A DNA stretch of 64,000 nucleotides. Source: Amphibalanus amphitrite. Lineage: Eukaryota > Arthropoda > Thecostraca > Balanomorpha > Balanidae. The notes below the pieces were generated by a model. That model did not search any database. It had not been told where the DNA came from and worked only from the letters and a program-made list of their open reading frames with translations. Shown here piece after piece: positions 23,114-33,779 of this stretch (within the stretch, counting starts at the first letter, position 1; every line of letters starts with the position of its first letter). The translations under genes and the position numbers were made by a program. Location: assembly GCF_019059575.1 (NCBI RefSeq), contig NW_024881625.1, positions 372,001-436,000 of the forward strand. The letters run 5' to 3'.

Positions 23114-23434
23114 TCTTTGTGACGTCATTTCTAGGGGAAAACGGGTCATAAAGGTTTCCCTCTACCGGGGCCTTTTTTCCCCCTACCGAATCTGTGCTGT
23201 GCTGAATTTGTGCTGAATCTGTGCCAACTTCCGTTACATAAGAACATTCCATGATTGGTTTACTCCGAAGTATCCGGCCAGTCTCAATTTCCGGTAAATG
23301 CTCTTGACACGGAGACATTAGATGCCGAAATTTCCAGAAAGCCAAGGTTTAGTATGCCGACTATCTCAATCAATCTCAACATCGATACAGCGACCTTCTT
23401 TGAGAAAACATTGGAAGTTTTTAATGGCCGTGCC

Positions 23435-25247
23435 CAGGGGGCGTCGAAGTCTAGTTCCTACCAACCTGGCACTCCCATGCCTACGTCACCACGAGGACGC
23501 CCGAGGGCATTTACATGTTGAAGATAGGGAAATTGCCATAGTTTAGAGCCGCCTGAAGGGCAACCTTGAGATAGATGATAATGTAAATGTGTGCTAATAT
23601 GATCATCAACATGTTATTTATCCAAATCCAGGGCCAATTAATCGATAACTTGTCACGTTTTCCAGTGGTGATGCGCTAACTTTCGTGGTTCTTGCAGCCA
23701 ATAAGGGTGTTTCATAGTGCGATTCAGCCGCATTATCGACTTTAATGCCATAAACCGCCACGGAACATACGATTTGCAGCTCCCTGGCGTGATAGCTGCC
23801 AGAAGGGCTCCGGAGTCGGAGTCATGAAGTCGGTCGGAGTTGACAGTTCTGACCTGAGTCGTCGAGTCGGAGTCAGAGTCGATTTTAAAAGTTGGAGTCT
23901 GAGTCAGTCACCGAAATTCGATCCCCTGCGCAGACCTTTCAGGGTTCCGTAGTCGGAGTTGTAGTCGGTCGGAGTCGACAGTTCTGACCAGAGTCAGTGT
24001 CAGAGTCGATTTTGAAAACCAGAGTCGGAGTCGGAGTCACTAAAATACATTGCCTCCGCAGACCTGCTAGGGCTGTGGAGTTGGAGTCGGTCAGAGCCGA
24101 CATTTGAAATCAAAGTCAGAGCCGATTTTTGAGTCTGAGTCAGAGTCGGAGTCATCAAGAAACCCATCGACGATCCGCACTACCATGCAGTAAGGGCGCT
24201 GCCGATCGATGCCCTGAATTGCCTATGAATTCAAATTGAATGAATAGATGACAATTAATTAGATAGGTACCTTCTATTATTCATCCCCTGCCAATTGGAG
24301 GACTTACTTTCAGTAGAAAAAGACGCATTATTTGTTTTTTATTTATTGATAAATATTTTTTGAGCAGTTAGGGATACAGACACACAACACCATTGCTATT
24401 GCACCTCGCTGGTGCAAATCATCGCTATAGATGTTGAAATGTGTTGCCATTGAAGAATCTACTGATTTTCCTGGCGGCTCTCGTTTTCAAATAACTACTG
24501 GTCTTGTAAGATCTCTTGATTGTTTTCCGTTTGGCGTCTTCCATTCCAAGGTTTTTGAAAGCTAATCAAACGTTACCATGGCTGCTATTGATTGCATGGC
24601 GCCTGCTGGTTCTGGGTTCTTAATTGGTGGTTCTTGCGTCTGATCCTGTTGCTTCATGTTCCATCACATCACATTAAATATCTAATGGAACAGACACTTC
24701 TACCTTTTATTTCACTATCAGTCGACTTGCATTTACCCCTGTGGCCTGTCCGCCCTTTTACTTCCACGCTAGAATCTACCAATTATTGAAAAAGCCTCGG
24801 ATAAAAAGCAAGAAAAGTAGGTATGTCAAGTTAGATAATTGAGACGGTCCTAGAAAACCAGAAAAAAAAATCAAAAAGCCTGTCCACCCCACTTCCCTCA
24901 CTTCATAACAAAAACCAGGCAGCAAAACATGCGAAAGAGTCCTTAGCAACGCCCTAGCAACGCATTTGTCTGAAGTGCGCAATATGTGTCACATCTGGAA
25001 AATTTAGTAGCTACTTGATTATTCAACTAGAGTTGGACTATATCAACTAGGCTTTTATATAAAAAATAAGTGCTTGCTTATCGAATTTATAGCAACTAGT
25101 TACTTAACTTCGAAATAATAATTTATTACAGAATAAGCTTGTTTGCGACACATTTGTAAAGAAACAACGGAAATAGCTTTGACTCGTGCGCTATTCTAGT
25201 ACATTTTTGGTAGAAAACTTCGTCCAACCTTATGTTTTAGGGCCTTG
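23435..25247. mobile_element. hAT element, copy A2 (1,813 bp, uninterrupted)
   Basis: It starts CAGGGGGCGTCGAAGTCTAG and ends GTTTTAGGGCCTTG. An 8-bp duplication with one mismatch flanks it (GCCGTGCC at 23427-23434 and ACCGTGCC at 25248-25255). It is the inverted homologue of A1 (7336-15354) minus A1's insertions. It therefore supplies the empty target sites for the TTAA element P1 and for hAT B. A short minus-strand-looking frame exists but I see no hAT transposase motifs. Confidence 0.9.
23810..24160. repeat. GAGTC-rich subrepeat region of hAT copy A2
   Basis: Irregular repeats of CGGAGTC/AGAGTCGG are the reverse complement of the block at 9640-9985, with several indels between the two copies. 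Confidence 0.8.
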
Positions 25248-25255
25248 ACCGTGCC

Positions 25256-26640
25256 GTTGTCCAGAAAACCCCCCCATGTGTCTCCATGAACGAATGTCTT
25301 GACGGTCCGCGGATTCGATCCACGCGCTGCACATCAAAAGAAATTCTTGCTAGCGATCCCCCGTCCAGGAGATTTCCCAACAACTGCGCATTTGAACGGC
25401 AAAATGCCATCAAAGGTGAACAAACATCCACTCTATCGCTGCACAGGGGAGCATTCATTCTGGCCAGGGCCCACAGTGGCCCTTTTTCAGAATTAGCACG
25501 CATTAATTCCCACATTACCTGAAAGTGGTGCAAGACATCACCACGTGATCAAGGACGTATTCCCTGCCAATGCAAAGACAAGAAAAGAAACGAACTGCCC
25601 AAGGAGATTCGGCCCAACAGCGACAGGCCGCTCGGCCCAAGATTTGGCGCACGTTCGCACGGCTCGCCCGCCGGCCCAGGCCGCTCCGAACGCAAGTGTG
25701 GCGAGCCCGCCAGCCGACCGCGCTGCACTGACCGCCAGGACGCCTCAGGGCGTCACGTGACCGCATCTGCAGCTGTTGCCAGCCACCGTTAATCGGCCCC
25801 GGCCGGGCAGCAACTAAGGTCAGCGCGACGCGAACAATACAAACACATAGGCGCTTTTGACGTTAGATCTTAAGCCGACCACGGGACTTGTGCGGCTTGG
25901 ACATCAAACGCGACAAGAAATCGGACAGTTTTTCTTGAGCACAGCGTTATGCCTATATGACATTTCAATAAGCACATCTTATGGCAAAAGTCAAGCCACA
26001 TTTAGGCGCCCACCAGGTGACACCAGCTTCGAGCCAGGTCAATGAGCTTAGTCGTATCGAATAGGAGCCACAGCCGCTCGCGGACTGAACTGGCTCACGT
26101 TATTCACCGTAGAAGCAAAATGGCGCAAAATGGCGCGATGCCCTTTGGTGGACATGGTCAGAAGAGATCGGCGATTCGAACGATGTATATTACGATATGT
26201 CCCAGAGTGTGTTACTTAACATAAAGCTTCATATGTATGCCGCCATCTCCAGTTAATAATTGTCCTGTTATTGTGTCCACAATATTCGGCAAAAGTGGTC
26301 TATTTGAGTTTATACAATGAAAATTGTGGTTTCTAGGGCTTCTACGTAAACTCAGCTTCACAGCCATGCCACTAATTTTTAATATTTTCTCACCGAAAGC
26401 CTTACAAATTGATGTTCATCTCACCCTACTTTTTAGGGTCCGCCGGTGGTGTCCGCGCGCCTCTCGACAAACTTCGATTTTGCGGTCAGTTTTACCAAAG
26501 ATAATTATTTTTTAGGAGGTAAAAATGGCACCATCGGATAGTTTGGAATGTTTTGCACACGATTAGACTGCTTGTTTCTCAAAAGAAGAAAAAAAATATT
26601 TTGAATTTATGCGTGCTAATTCTGAAAAAGGGCCACTGTG
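25256..26640. other. No recognised gene; GC-rich island in the middle
   Basis: 25590-25800 is GC- and CpG-rich (GCTCGCCCGCCGGCCCAGG), and the rest is AT-rich. There is a box-B-like GGATTCGATCC at about 25313-25323 but no matching box A or cloverleaf. No coding frame with recognisable motifs. Confidence 0.4.
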
Positions 26641-27020
26641 CAGGGTTCATAATGTCCAGGGTACGATATGCCCAGTGTCGAATTGGCCAGTGCCATGAAT
26701 GGGCCAGAGTTCATAATGTCCAGGGGTTGCATGGTCCAAATGCGGCCAACTGGCTGCAGATAGGGTATATTCAAAGAGGCCAGGGTTCATAATGTCCAGG
26801 GCACGATGTGTCTAGTGTTCGAAATGGCCAGGGTTCATAATGTCCAGGGCACGATGTGTCCAGTGTTCGAAATGGCCAGGGTTCATAATGTCCAGGGCAC
26901 GATGTGTCCAGTGTTCGAAATGGCCAGGGTTCATAATGTCCAGGGCACGATGTGTCCAGTGTTCAAAATGGCCAGTGCCTTGAATGGGCCAGAGTTCATA
27001 ATGTCCAGGGATTACATAGT
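26641..27020 (+). repeat. 48-bp tandem repeat array
   Basis: Units of 48 bp, containing AGGGTTCATAATGTCCAGGG then CACGATGTGTCCAGTGTTCG, are near-identical between about 26780 and 26975, with diverged units on both sides. An open frame of 16-residue periodic peptide (MCPVFEMARVHNVQGT) follows from 48 being divisible by 3. The same array occurs inverted at 48310-48655 beside the other Penelope copy. Confidence 0.9.
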
Positions 27021-27112
27021 CACTGAAAGTGACGTCATTATGTAAAAAACACGGAACCAGCTCAATGCGAAGCAGTGCAGTGCCGAAGGCAATGCCTTAG
27101 GAGAGATTACAG

Positions 27113-27225
27113 GCAATAGTAAATCAAATATTTTTAGGTTAAGTGGTTATGTATCTGGCTTCAGGCCGAAGGCCTGAAGCCTGATGCATAACCACTTAAC
27201 CTAAAAATATTTGATTTACTATTGC
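27113..27225. repeat. Long hairpin (MITE-like palindrome)
   Basis: About 39 bp beginning GCAATAGTAAATCAAATATT are perfectly inverted at the right side. The centre GGCTTCAGGCC-GAA-GGCCTGAAGCC is a second perfect stem, giving arms of about 55 bp. Fragments of the same family lie at 32445-32506 and 53306-53420. Confidence 0.88.
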
Positions 27226-27284
27226 TTGCAATCTATTCATGCGAGAAACTATTTCCTTATCCCTGGTAGGCAAACATCATTACC

Positions 27285-27314
27285 TTAGGTTAGGTTAGGT
27301 TAGGTTAGGTTAGG
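27285..27314 (+). repeat. Telomere-type (TTAGG)6 tract
   Basis: Six perfect TTAGG units. TTAGG is the ancestral arthropod telomere repeat. It directly abuts the 5' region of the Penelope-like sequence that follows (AAGTATCATTAGAATATATG). Confidence 0.95.
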
Positions 27315-27790
27315 AAGTATCATTAGAATATATGACCTCCTCGGAAAATGACCAAATGAATGAAAATGATTATCTATTGATGAATAGATGATATTTCGGT
27401 CACAGACCTTCGTCTAAATCGAAGTCGTTAAATCGTACAAGGCAAAAGTAGCGAGTGAAATGCGCAACAATTGTCGATTGCCTGTAGAAAGTGAAAAATT
27501 CAAAATTCGTTTGTCTCGTGGTCGTCATGCAGGGCTAACATCACATTTCGAGGTTCGCATCGCTTTCGATCGTAAAAACGTATCGATATCAAATCGTACA
27601 ACAATATCGAACAACAAAACATCAACAAAACATCTGATCATACACCCTAAAGATATCATGCACTTAAAAAGCAAAAATATAGCTACGCCCTAAAAGGTAC
27701 ACATGAGCAGAAGTTCGGTACAAACAGATTGGCAAAAGCATATTCATCTAAATACATGCTTGCTGGCAAGAGGGCGAAGCGCCGGCAAGA
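27315..27790 (+). pseudogene. Penelope-like element, 5' region and start of the coding frame
   Basis: This stretch is about 95% identical by eye to the reverse complement of 47885-48220 plus 45560-45676, that is, the 5' part of the Penelope-like element on the minus strand at 43-48 kb. It includes an ATG at 27702 followed by MSRSSVQTDWQKHIHLNTCL, the same start as in the other copy. The frame is cut within about 30 codons of that ATG. The sequence then joins, in the opposite orientation, the endonuclease half of such an element. Confidence 0.75.
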
Positions 27791-27987
27791 CGGTGCAGCG
27801 CCTAGACCCACAGCGGGCCTCGTGATGGATAGGTCAGGCCCAGGCGGCTGGCGGGGGGGGGGGCGCGGCCGTCGCCGAGCAAAAGGTGTGCGTCATATAT
27901 AGGTACACTGTACAACGTACATACATGTAATGAGGTACACATACATGGTGAAATATCAAAAAACCAGTAAAATATATATAACATCCA

Positions 27988-28036
27988 CATCAAATCTAAA
28001 AATACAAAAATACAAAAATACAAAAATACAAAAAAG
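27988..28036. repeat. Short ACAAAAAT microsatellite
   Basis: About four to five copies of an 8-bp AAAAATAC unit. It lies just beyond the 3' end of the endonuclease fragment and may mark the element's 3' tail. Confidence 0.8.
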
Positions 28037-28116
28037 TCACACTACTCGCATGATAGGCCATGACGATCCCTGAATATTCAATGTCGGTGTCTCGCTCCTA
28101 ATGAGTATGCTTTCAG

Positions 28117-28693
28117 CTATTTTCTGTCTGGATGATCCTGGGCTCTGTAAAGTATTCTAAGATGTAAGACATCTGAACCCGTATCAGTCAGTGAAACGTG
28201 CTCCTTCAGAAAGTGGTCACCGAATGGAGTGTTGGGGGTTCTATTGATAGCGTCACGTCGGTGTTCATTATATCGTAGACGGACTGGACGCATGGACTCC
28301 CCCACGTAAGTGGCATCTTTTCCCTCGCTTTTGCATATGCTACATTGAATTTTGTAAACAACATTCTTTTGTGTGCAATCTCCTTTGAAGTCAGACATGC
28401 ACAAGTGACATCTCTGGCCCCCTGGACATTTGGGTTTGCATATGGCTGATTTTGTTAGGGCGTTTTTTAGTTTGTTTTCGTTTTTCCATGCTATATGTAC
28501 GCGTAGGTTTGACTTTCTCACGATAGATTTGATTTTCCGTGATAGTTGCTCGTCAATGAACGGCAACGTTAAAAACCCGTCTATCTCGTCCGTCCCTTTC
28601 TTGTTTCCCCCTCCGCTCTTGTTCCGTGGCTCTCTACCCCTTCTTGACCTGGACCGTTCTACCTCTCTGAGAAGTCTCCTTAAAGGGATTATC
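28117..28693 (-). pseudogene. Penelope-like element C-terminal part: GIY-YIG endonuclease
   Basis: The minus-strand frame runs uninterrupted from about 28693 to the stop before 28117, with a possible ATG at 28566. It encodes a basic linker (LPFIDEQLSRKIKSIVRKSN) and a Cys-rich knuckle CPGGQRCHLC. The GIY-YIG nuclease core follows: VVYKIQCSIC, YVGESMRPVRLRYNEHRRD, then FGDHFLKEH. Penelope-like retroelements fuse this nuclease to their reverse transcriptase. The RT is missing upstream, where sequence breaks off at 28693. The domain itself looks intact, so the copy is truncated rather than decayed. Confidence 0.85.
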
Positions 28694-30075
28694 AGGGTTT
28701 AAAAATTGAAAGGAATCGGCATAAATTTCCAATCAATGAACTCCCCAGACTCTGCCGATTCTAAAGATATGCATAAAATGTAAATCGGTACCAAAATTTG
28801 CGAGATATAGCCGTTTCAGAATTGACAAAATTGTACTTACTCACGCAAAACAAGTACTTGGGCGGCCAAGTTGGCCCATCGCTAAAATGTAAACAAAGAG
28901 CAGCCTTGGGAAATTTCGCCAAGGCCGCCGCACCGCACTGGCGATTTCCACAAGACTGTTTTGTTTTTGTCTGTTGTTTTTAGGGCCTTACAACAAGATT
29001 TCAGTGCTTGGCATTGGATTTGGATATGAACAAATTGAAGATTTGCTTTTCAATTAGACAGCAAGAGTTATCAACATTGCCAAAGTTATTATATGGGTGT
29101 GATTTGAATAGCTTGTTTGCTGATCATCAAAATCTTGATGTTAATATCATTTAAATGTCAACAATTTTCAAGGGTAAATTTGAGTGTTTTATTTCAATAA
29201 ATTGAAATGTAAGTGCATCAGGCACAAGAGCTAAGTTTCAATCTGATTATTTTGTCAAGAGTGGTGAATCTAATGTAACGTCTTGCGAGAAAGCTTACCT
29301 AAGTGACTGAAGAAAGCGCTACAGTTTTTCAAAATCAATGTTGATCTTTTTTTCGAACAACAGGTTGTACAACATGATGTGACATGACCTCTGTGCTCTG
29401 TACGTCACCCCTGCTGCTGCAGCAGAGCCCCGGCTTCAACTATAGTTTGTTATGGGTGGGCTCTCCGTGAACGTCTTAGTGCGTTTCTACATATTGTTGT
29501 TGTGAAAGGACTGTACATGAAAAAATATGTAACTTGCATGTTTTTTATTGCTCTGGTACCTACTTAATGTATATTTTTGTTGTTTATGAGTGATAAATGA
29601 ATATATTTTGAGGAAAATTGAGTCATTTCAGTTTTAGTTTGTGGAACAGAACAGAAGAAGCTGATGAGTGTGGATCATGCTTCAATTGAGAGAATCATCC
29701 TCAGTTATCTACATATAAGCATGCTTTGTAAGCTCCTTGCATTTTGCCAGCTTCTACTTGCTAGTCAAAGTTGTAAGAAGGGTTAGGGAGAACAATTGGT
29801 ACACATGCCACTATGTGCAATCACCAAACGAATGAACGTGAGGGCCAAGTCCTTCACACAGCTTGGATACTTATAGGTACTGCACTAATGTATAATGTTC
29901 ATTATGTTCATATTAGCAACTCACCCAGGCAGCCTGCCTTGTGGAGTATTTCTGAGTTTAAGATTTTGCAAGACTCACACTAATCAATAAGGTAAATTAT
30001 ATTGATATGTATGGATGAACAATGTGCAAAGGGGTCGCACGTGCCTGCTCAGTGCTCAGCCATGGATGCACGTGC
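28694..30075. other. AT-rich stretch without recognised genes
   Basis: It begins next to TTAAAGGGATTATCAGGG (28680), which resembles the left terminus of a TTAA element, but I found no right partner. 30020-30075 contains a short GC-rich repeat (GCACGTGCCTGCTC) also seen at 41190. Nothing coding was recognised. Confidence 0.4.
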
Positions 30076-30551
30076 CTTCTCAATAGAGGTCTGCACCGGC
30101 CGGCTGCAGCCGCGGCTGGCTGCAGCCCCACGGCTGTGGGCCGGGGCGGCTGCAAATATCTCCAAGAACACGGCTACGGCTGTGGCCACGGCTGTGAGAT
30201 TTCAAGCTCAATCTTTAGTACTCAAATATAAAATTTTAAATCCTTAATCTTACATTCTGATAAGCAGTCTAGCCTGTAAAAATCATGCAAAGAATGCCCA
30301 GCAATATTGAAAGTGGTGAAGTCTTTGAAAACCTGTAATGGTTTTACCATTTGTTGTAGGAAAGTTTGCACTCTGGTACAGAATACTAATTATATGTAGG
30401 TACCAATTGTTCCTTCATCATCAAGAGCTTGACAGTTTCAGAAAATGCAACATGTTGCATTGTCACATCCCTCTCAAATCAATCTCACCTGGTCATTAGG
30501 AGAGCACCTTACAGCTATTGAAGACGAGCGCTCAGTAATTCTTTCAGTTAA

Positions 30552-31466
30552 CCCGGCAGTTGCTGGGGTATTTCGCCACCCACCATTTGCTGGGGGGGGG
30601 GCGTTAAACGCCCCCAGCCGATAACTCGAGAACCAATAGGCGCAGCGAAACGCACGAGGCGGCAAACGAAAGAGCGCGACGAGACGCTTCAGATGAGTAC
30701 TTTAAAGTTGAATTTTGAGGTCACAGGTCGGGTCAAGGTCAGGTCAAACACCTGAAATCGGGCTTTCAGTAGCATGGACTTCAGGGCTTCGCAATGGGCG
30801 CCTCTCGTCATAAACTCTGTCAAAACGGTGCACAATCCATCATATAAGGCCTACAAGAGTGTCAGCTCCATGTAGGGGTCAGTCAAGCATAGGTCAGGGT
30901 CAAGGTCAGGTCAACCGGGTAGGCACATATCCCCGAAAATCAAAGCTGATATTTGCAACCTGTGACACATGTTTTATAGGTAATTTGGGGCGCAGAACAC
31001 GATGGTGACATTCATTTTATCATATGTGTACGTGTTTGCCTCAAAAAGTTGAATTTAAGAAATGCATGTATCATGGTCGTGAAGTAGTCACGAAAAATTG
31101 CCAAGATTCAGTTCAAGATTATGGAAAATGCGGAACGATAATCAATAATCGAAGATAGCCATTTGATTGATCATGGTATTGGCAGTCTAATGGCGTTTAC
31201 GGCATGTCTGTATGTCTATTCTGTGATTTTATATGATTTTTTGAACATATGCCGTTTTTGGTCGAAAACTCAGAAATCATGACGTCACTAAAACCTCGAT
31301 ATCTCAAAAATTTTCCGACCGATTTTTTTGAAACTTTGTCACAATAAACTTCAATCAATTCCCTACAGGTACCCAAAATTTGGCGCGCCTGCGGCGCGCC
31401 GTTTTTATGCTATGGCCCGGCGAAAAAAGTGGGGGCGTTTAACGCCCCCCCCCAGCAACTCGCGGG
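30552..31466. mobile_element. TTAA-targeting element (P4)
   Basis: TTAA at 30548-30551 and 31467-31470 flanks CCCGGCAGTTGCTGGGG on the left and CCCGCGAGTTGCTGGGG (reverse complement of the right). Hairpins GGGGGCGTTAAACGCCCCC lie just inside both ends (30594-30617 and 31433-31452). Half-sites cluster at 30718-30750 and 30880-30915. No coding capacity seen. Confidence 0.9.
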
Positions 31467-32444
31467 TTAATATAAAAAGAAATCACGCCTAGGTAAAGGC
31501 AGGTAAAGGCTTCATAAAATATGATCTAAAATAACTCGTAGATGTATTTCTGGATTTTCGGCAAGTCCAATTACATAATATAAAACTGGCGCTTTATGTT
31601 CTAACTGGTGTGTGAATGACCGCTTACAGAAAATGCTGATCAACGAAGCCAATGGAATTAGATTACAAGTGAGCATGAACCTTACTTACGGTTAATTCAC
31701 ATGATGGTGAAAACCCTGAACACGTAATTCACATGACGGTGAGATCCCTGAACACAATATTTCGTACGCGAGCTGTTGACTTTACTAATGAAATGACGTC
31801 TTCTTCTAAAAATGTAAAAATTTGATGATTAATCTTTGTTTGAGAGCAAGTTTTTAATTTAATAGCATTATTATTTATTACTAATAAGTTTTATGGCTGG
31901 TTATTGTGACACAAAACAATTCATTGCCACTTCTTTGCTATTGACGTCATTAAAAACTCAAGTATGATTTTTGATTGAAAGAGGCAATTGTGGCTCGCAT
32001 GTCCTTGGGGATTTGAGCGAAGATCATTATTTGGAAAAATTCAAAATAGATGAATGTTTTTCTTTCTTGGATGCTCACTAGTGTTTTGATGCCTTGCATA
32101 TCAAATTAGTTTGAGACTTGCTCAGAAGGCTGCTTCAAGCCTGGCATATCACACCCCAGAAAATATGCAAGGTAAGAAAGAAGCAAGAGTTTTGACTAGA
32201 CAATCACTGTTTGACAGTCCATAAACTTCAGTTTCATTTTCCATACCTAACATTCATAATGAAAAGCATCAGGGTCTGTTGTTCTACTTCTGTCCCACAA
32301 ACAGGCTTCAGGATTTGGCATTAGATGTCTACACTGCTAGTGCTTCTATTCTGCTGGTTTGTTGTTTATGTTTTTCTGTTGATGTAGGTACCTACCTACC
32401 TACCTACCCATCTTTCTTAACCCCTTGCAAGGGCTTGTGTAGGC

Positions 32445-32506
32445 ATGCGATGCGCATCAGGCTTCAGGCCTTCGGCCTAAAGCCAGATACACAACCGCTT
32501 AACCTA
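32445..32506. repeat. Fragment of the GGCTTCAGGCC hairpin family
   Basis: CATCAGGCTTCAGGCCTTCG followed by AACCGCTTAACC matches the centre and one arm of the palindrome at 27113-27225. The outer arm is missing. Confidence 0.7.
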
Positions 32507-32744
32507 TGATGCTTCATGAGTTTGAGAATCTATAGCCCATTGCAATGTGCTTTTGGCTATATGTTTCAACTAAAAACAACTTATTATATACTATTTGGTT
32601 GCATTTCATTGAAAGTATCCACGGCCGGCTGACGGCTGGCTGCCCACAGTTTGCCACGGCTGTGGGCGGCTGTGGCTGTGGAGCCACGGCTGCGGGGCGG
32701 CTAGGCTGTGGAAAATTGCAGCCGTGCAGAACTCTACTTCTCAA

Positions 32745-33775
32745 CAATGGTCGTGCTTGCAGACATCTCCATGGACGAACAATGTGCAAAGGGGGGGCCG
32801 GGGGGCGAGTTTCCTTAGTGTGGAACTATATTTACTCACCCGTCGATTCTCGGGCTCTGATTGGTGACTTTGGTCGGGGGCTGACGCTTATAGCATGACG
32901 TCACTCACGTACTCGGCTGGACCAACGGCGCTGCGCAGACGCGCCGAGCCAATTCAGAGGCTCTCAAACTTAATTGTACAGATCCTGTGCATTGAATCGC
33001 GAAACTTCGGCGAGTTCGCCTGAGTTTGGAAGCCTCTGCCGGAGAACTGGAGAAGGCCGGATTATTCGCTGGACAGTGGAAAGCGCAGATGGCGATTGAC
33101 GGTGCCGCGAAAAGATGATACGGAGAAAGGAGTTCAGCAGTGAATTATATGCCTGTGCTTGTGCATAGCTGAGTTTTTAATTGTAAAATGGTTAGGTAGG
33201 CTTGTAAGAAATGCAGCGTAGTTTAGCCGAACCAGGGTATTCTGCCGAGTGGCGGTTATGCAAGGCGGAAGGGTCGCAAGTCATTTGTTTCCATGAATGC
33301 ACGAATTAAAATGTAAAGCGTAATGCTAAGTTGTTAATGCAGTGTGGTTGGCCATCTGCTCAATCTATTTCTTCTCTGCATAATGCATTCGCCACTAATT
33401 CCTTTTAAGAGGCACTGGGCTGCGCCGCCTGTTGATTCCGAAACACCAGTGAATTCATTTGCTGTCGTCACAACAATACGAATCGTGCAGTCATGCGCTG
33501 GGGGTCCGCCAAGTTTGAGTGTGCTGCAGAGTGCAGACTGGGCCGCCGAGAATATAACATTCCCGTCTCCCTGGGCGAGCGGCGCATTATAGCCGAAGGA
33601 AACTGCTTCAGTTTTGTTGTGGGGAGGATACCCATGTTTGAAAATTATGTTCGGGAATGATGCGATGTGGAAAAGGTTTGTTGAATGAATAGAGGGCTGT
33701 CAAGCAGATGCAGATTTTCTCATTTGCTTACCGATACAACGCGAAAAAGACGAAAATGTTGCAATTTTAAAGGGC
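32745..33775. other. No recognised gene
   Basis: Moderately GC-rich at 32880-33080, then mixed composition. There are short repeats shared with 41190-41280 at the left edge (GCAGACATCTCCATGGACG). No frame with recognisable domains. Confidence 0.4.
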
Positions 33776-33779
33776 TTAA

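Larger units (their letters stand above)
16275..23239. mobile_element. Foldback-like (possibly MULE-related) element built of opposed 286-bp repeats
   Basis: The 9-bp duplication AAGAACATT (16266-16274 and 23240-23248) flanks inverted termini ATGTAACGGAAGTTGGCACA. After about 128 bp of terminal sequence on each side come tandem 286-bp units. About 18.5 point one way (16403-21663) and 5 point the other (21668-23113), so nearly the whole 7-kb element is an inverted repeat with almost no loop and no transposase. Long tandem-repeat TIRs with 9-bp duplications are known from Drosophila FB elements; 9-bp duplications with long TIRs are also typical of MULEs. Superfamily assignment is inference; the structure is seen directly. 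Confidence 0.9.
30084..32736. mobile_element. hAT element D with GGCTGTGG-rich ends
   Basis: The 8-bp duplication CTTCTCAA (30076-30083 and 32737-32744) flanks termini TAGAGGTCTGCAC on the left and TAGAGTTCTGCAC (reverse complement of the right). The first and last 120 bp are GC-rich arrays of ACGGCTGTGG-like motifs in inverted arrangement. A TTAA element sits inside (30552-31466), and the remaining interior is AT-rich without a transposase. The target is a GC-rich dispersed repeat whose relative is at 41190-41280 without the insertion. Confidence 0.9.

Noticed and set aside
26780-26980. CRISPR-like regular repeats
   Set aside because: Units are contiguous 48-bp repeats without unique spacers, in a eukaryotic genome.
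28670-28700. Left terminus of a further TTAA element (TTAAAGGGATTATCAGGG)
   Set aside because: No right terminus found in the window; kept only as a remark.
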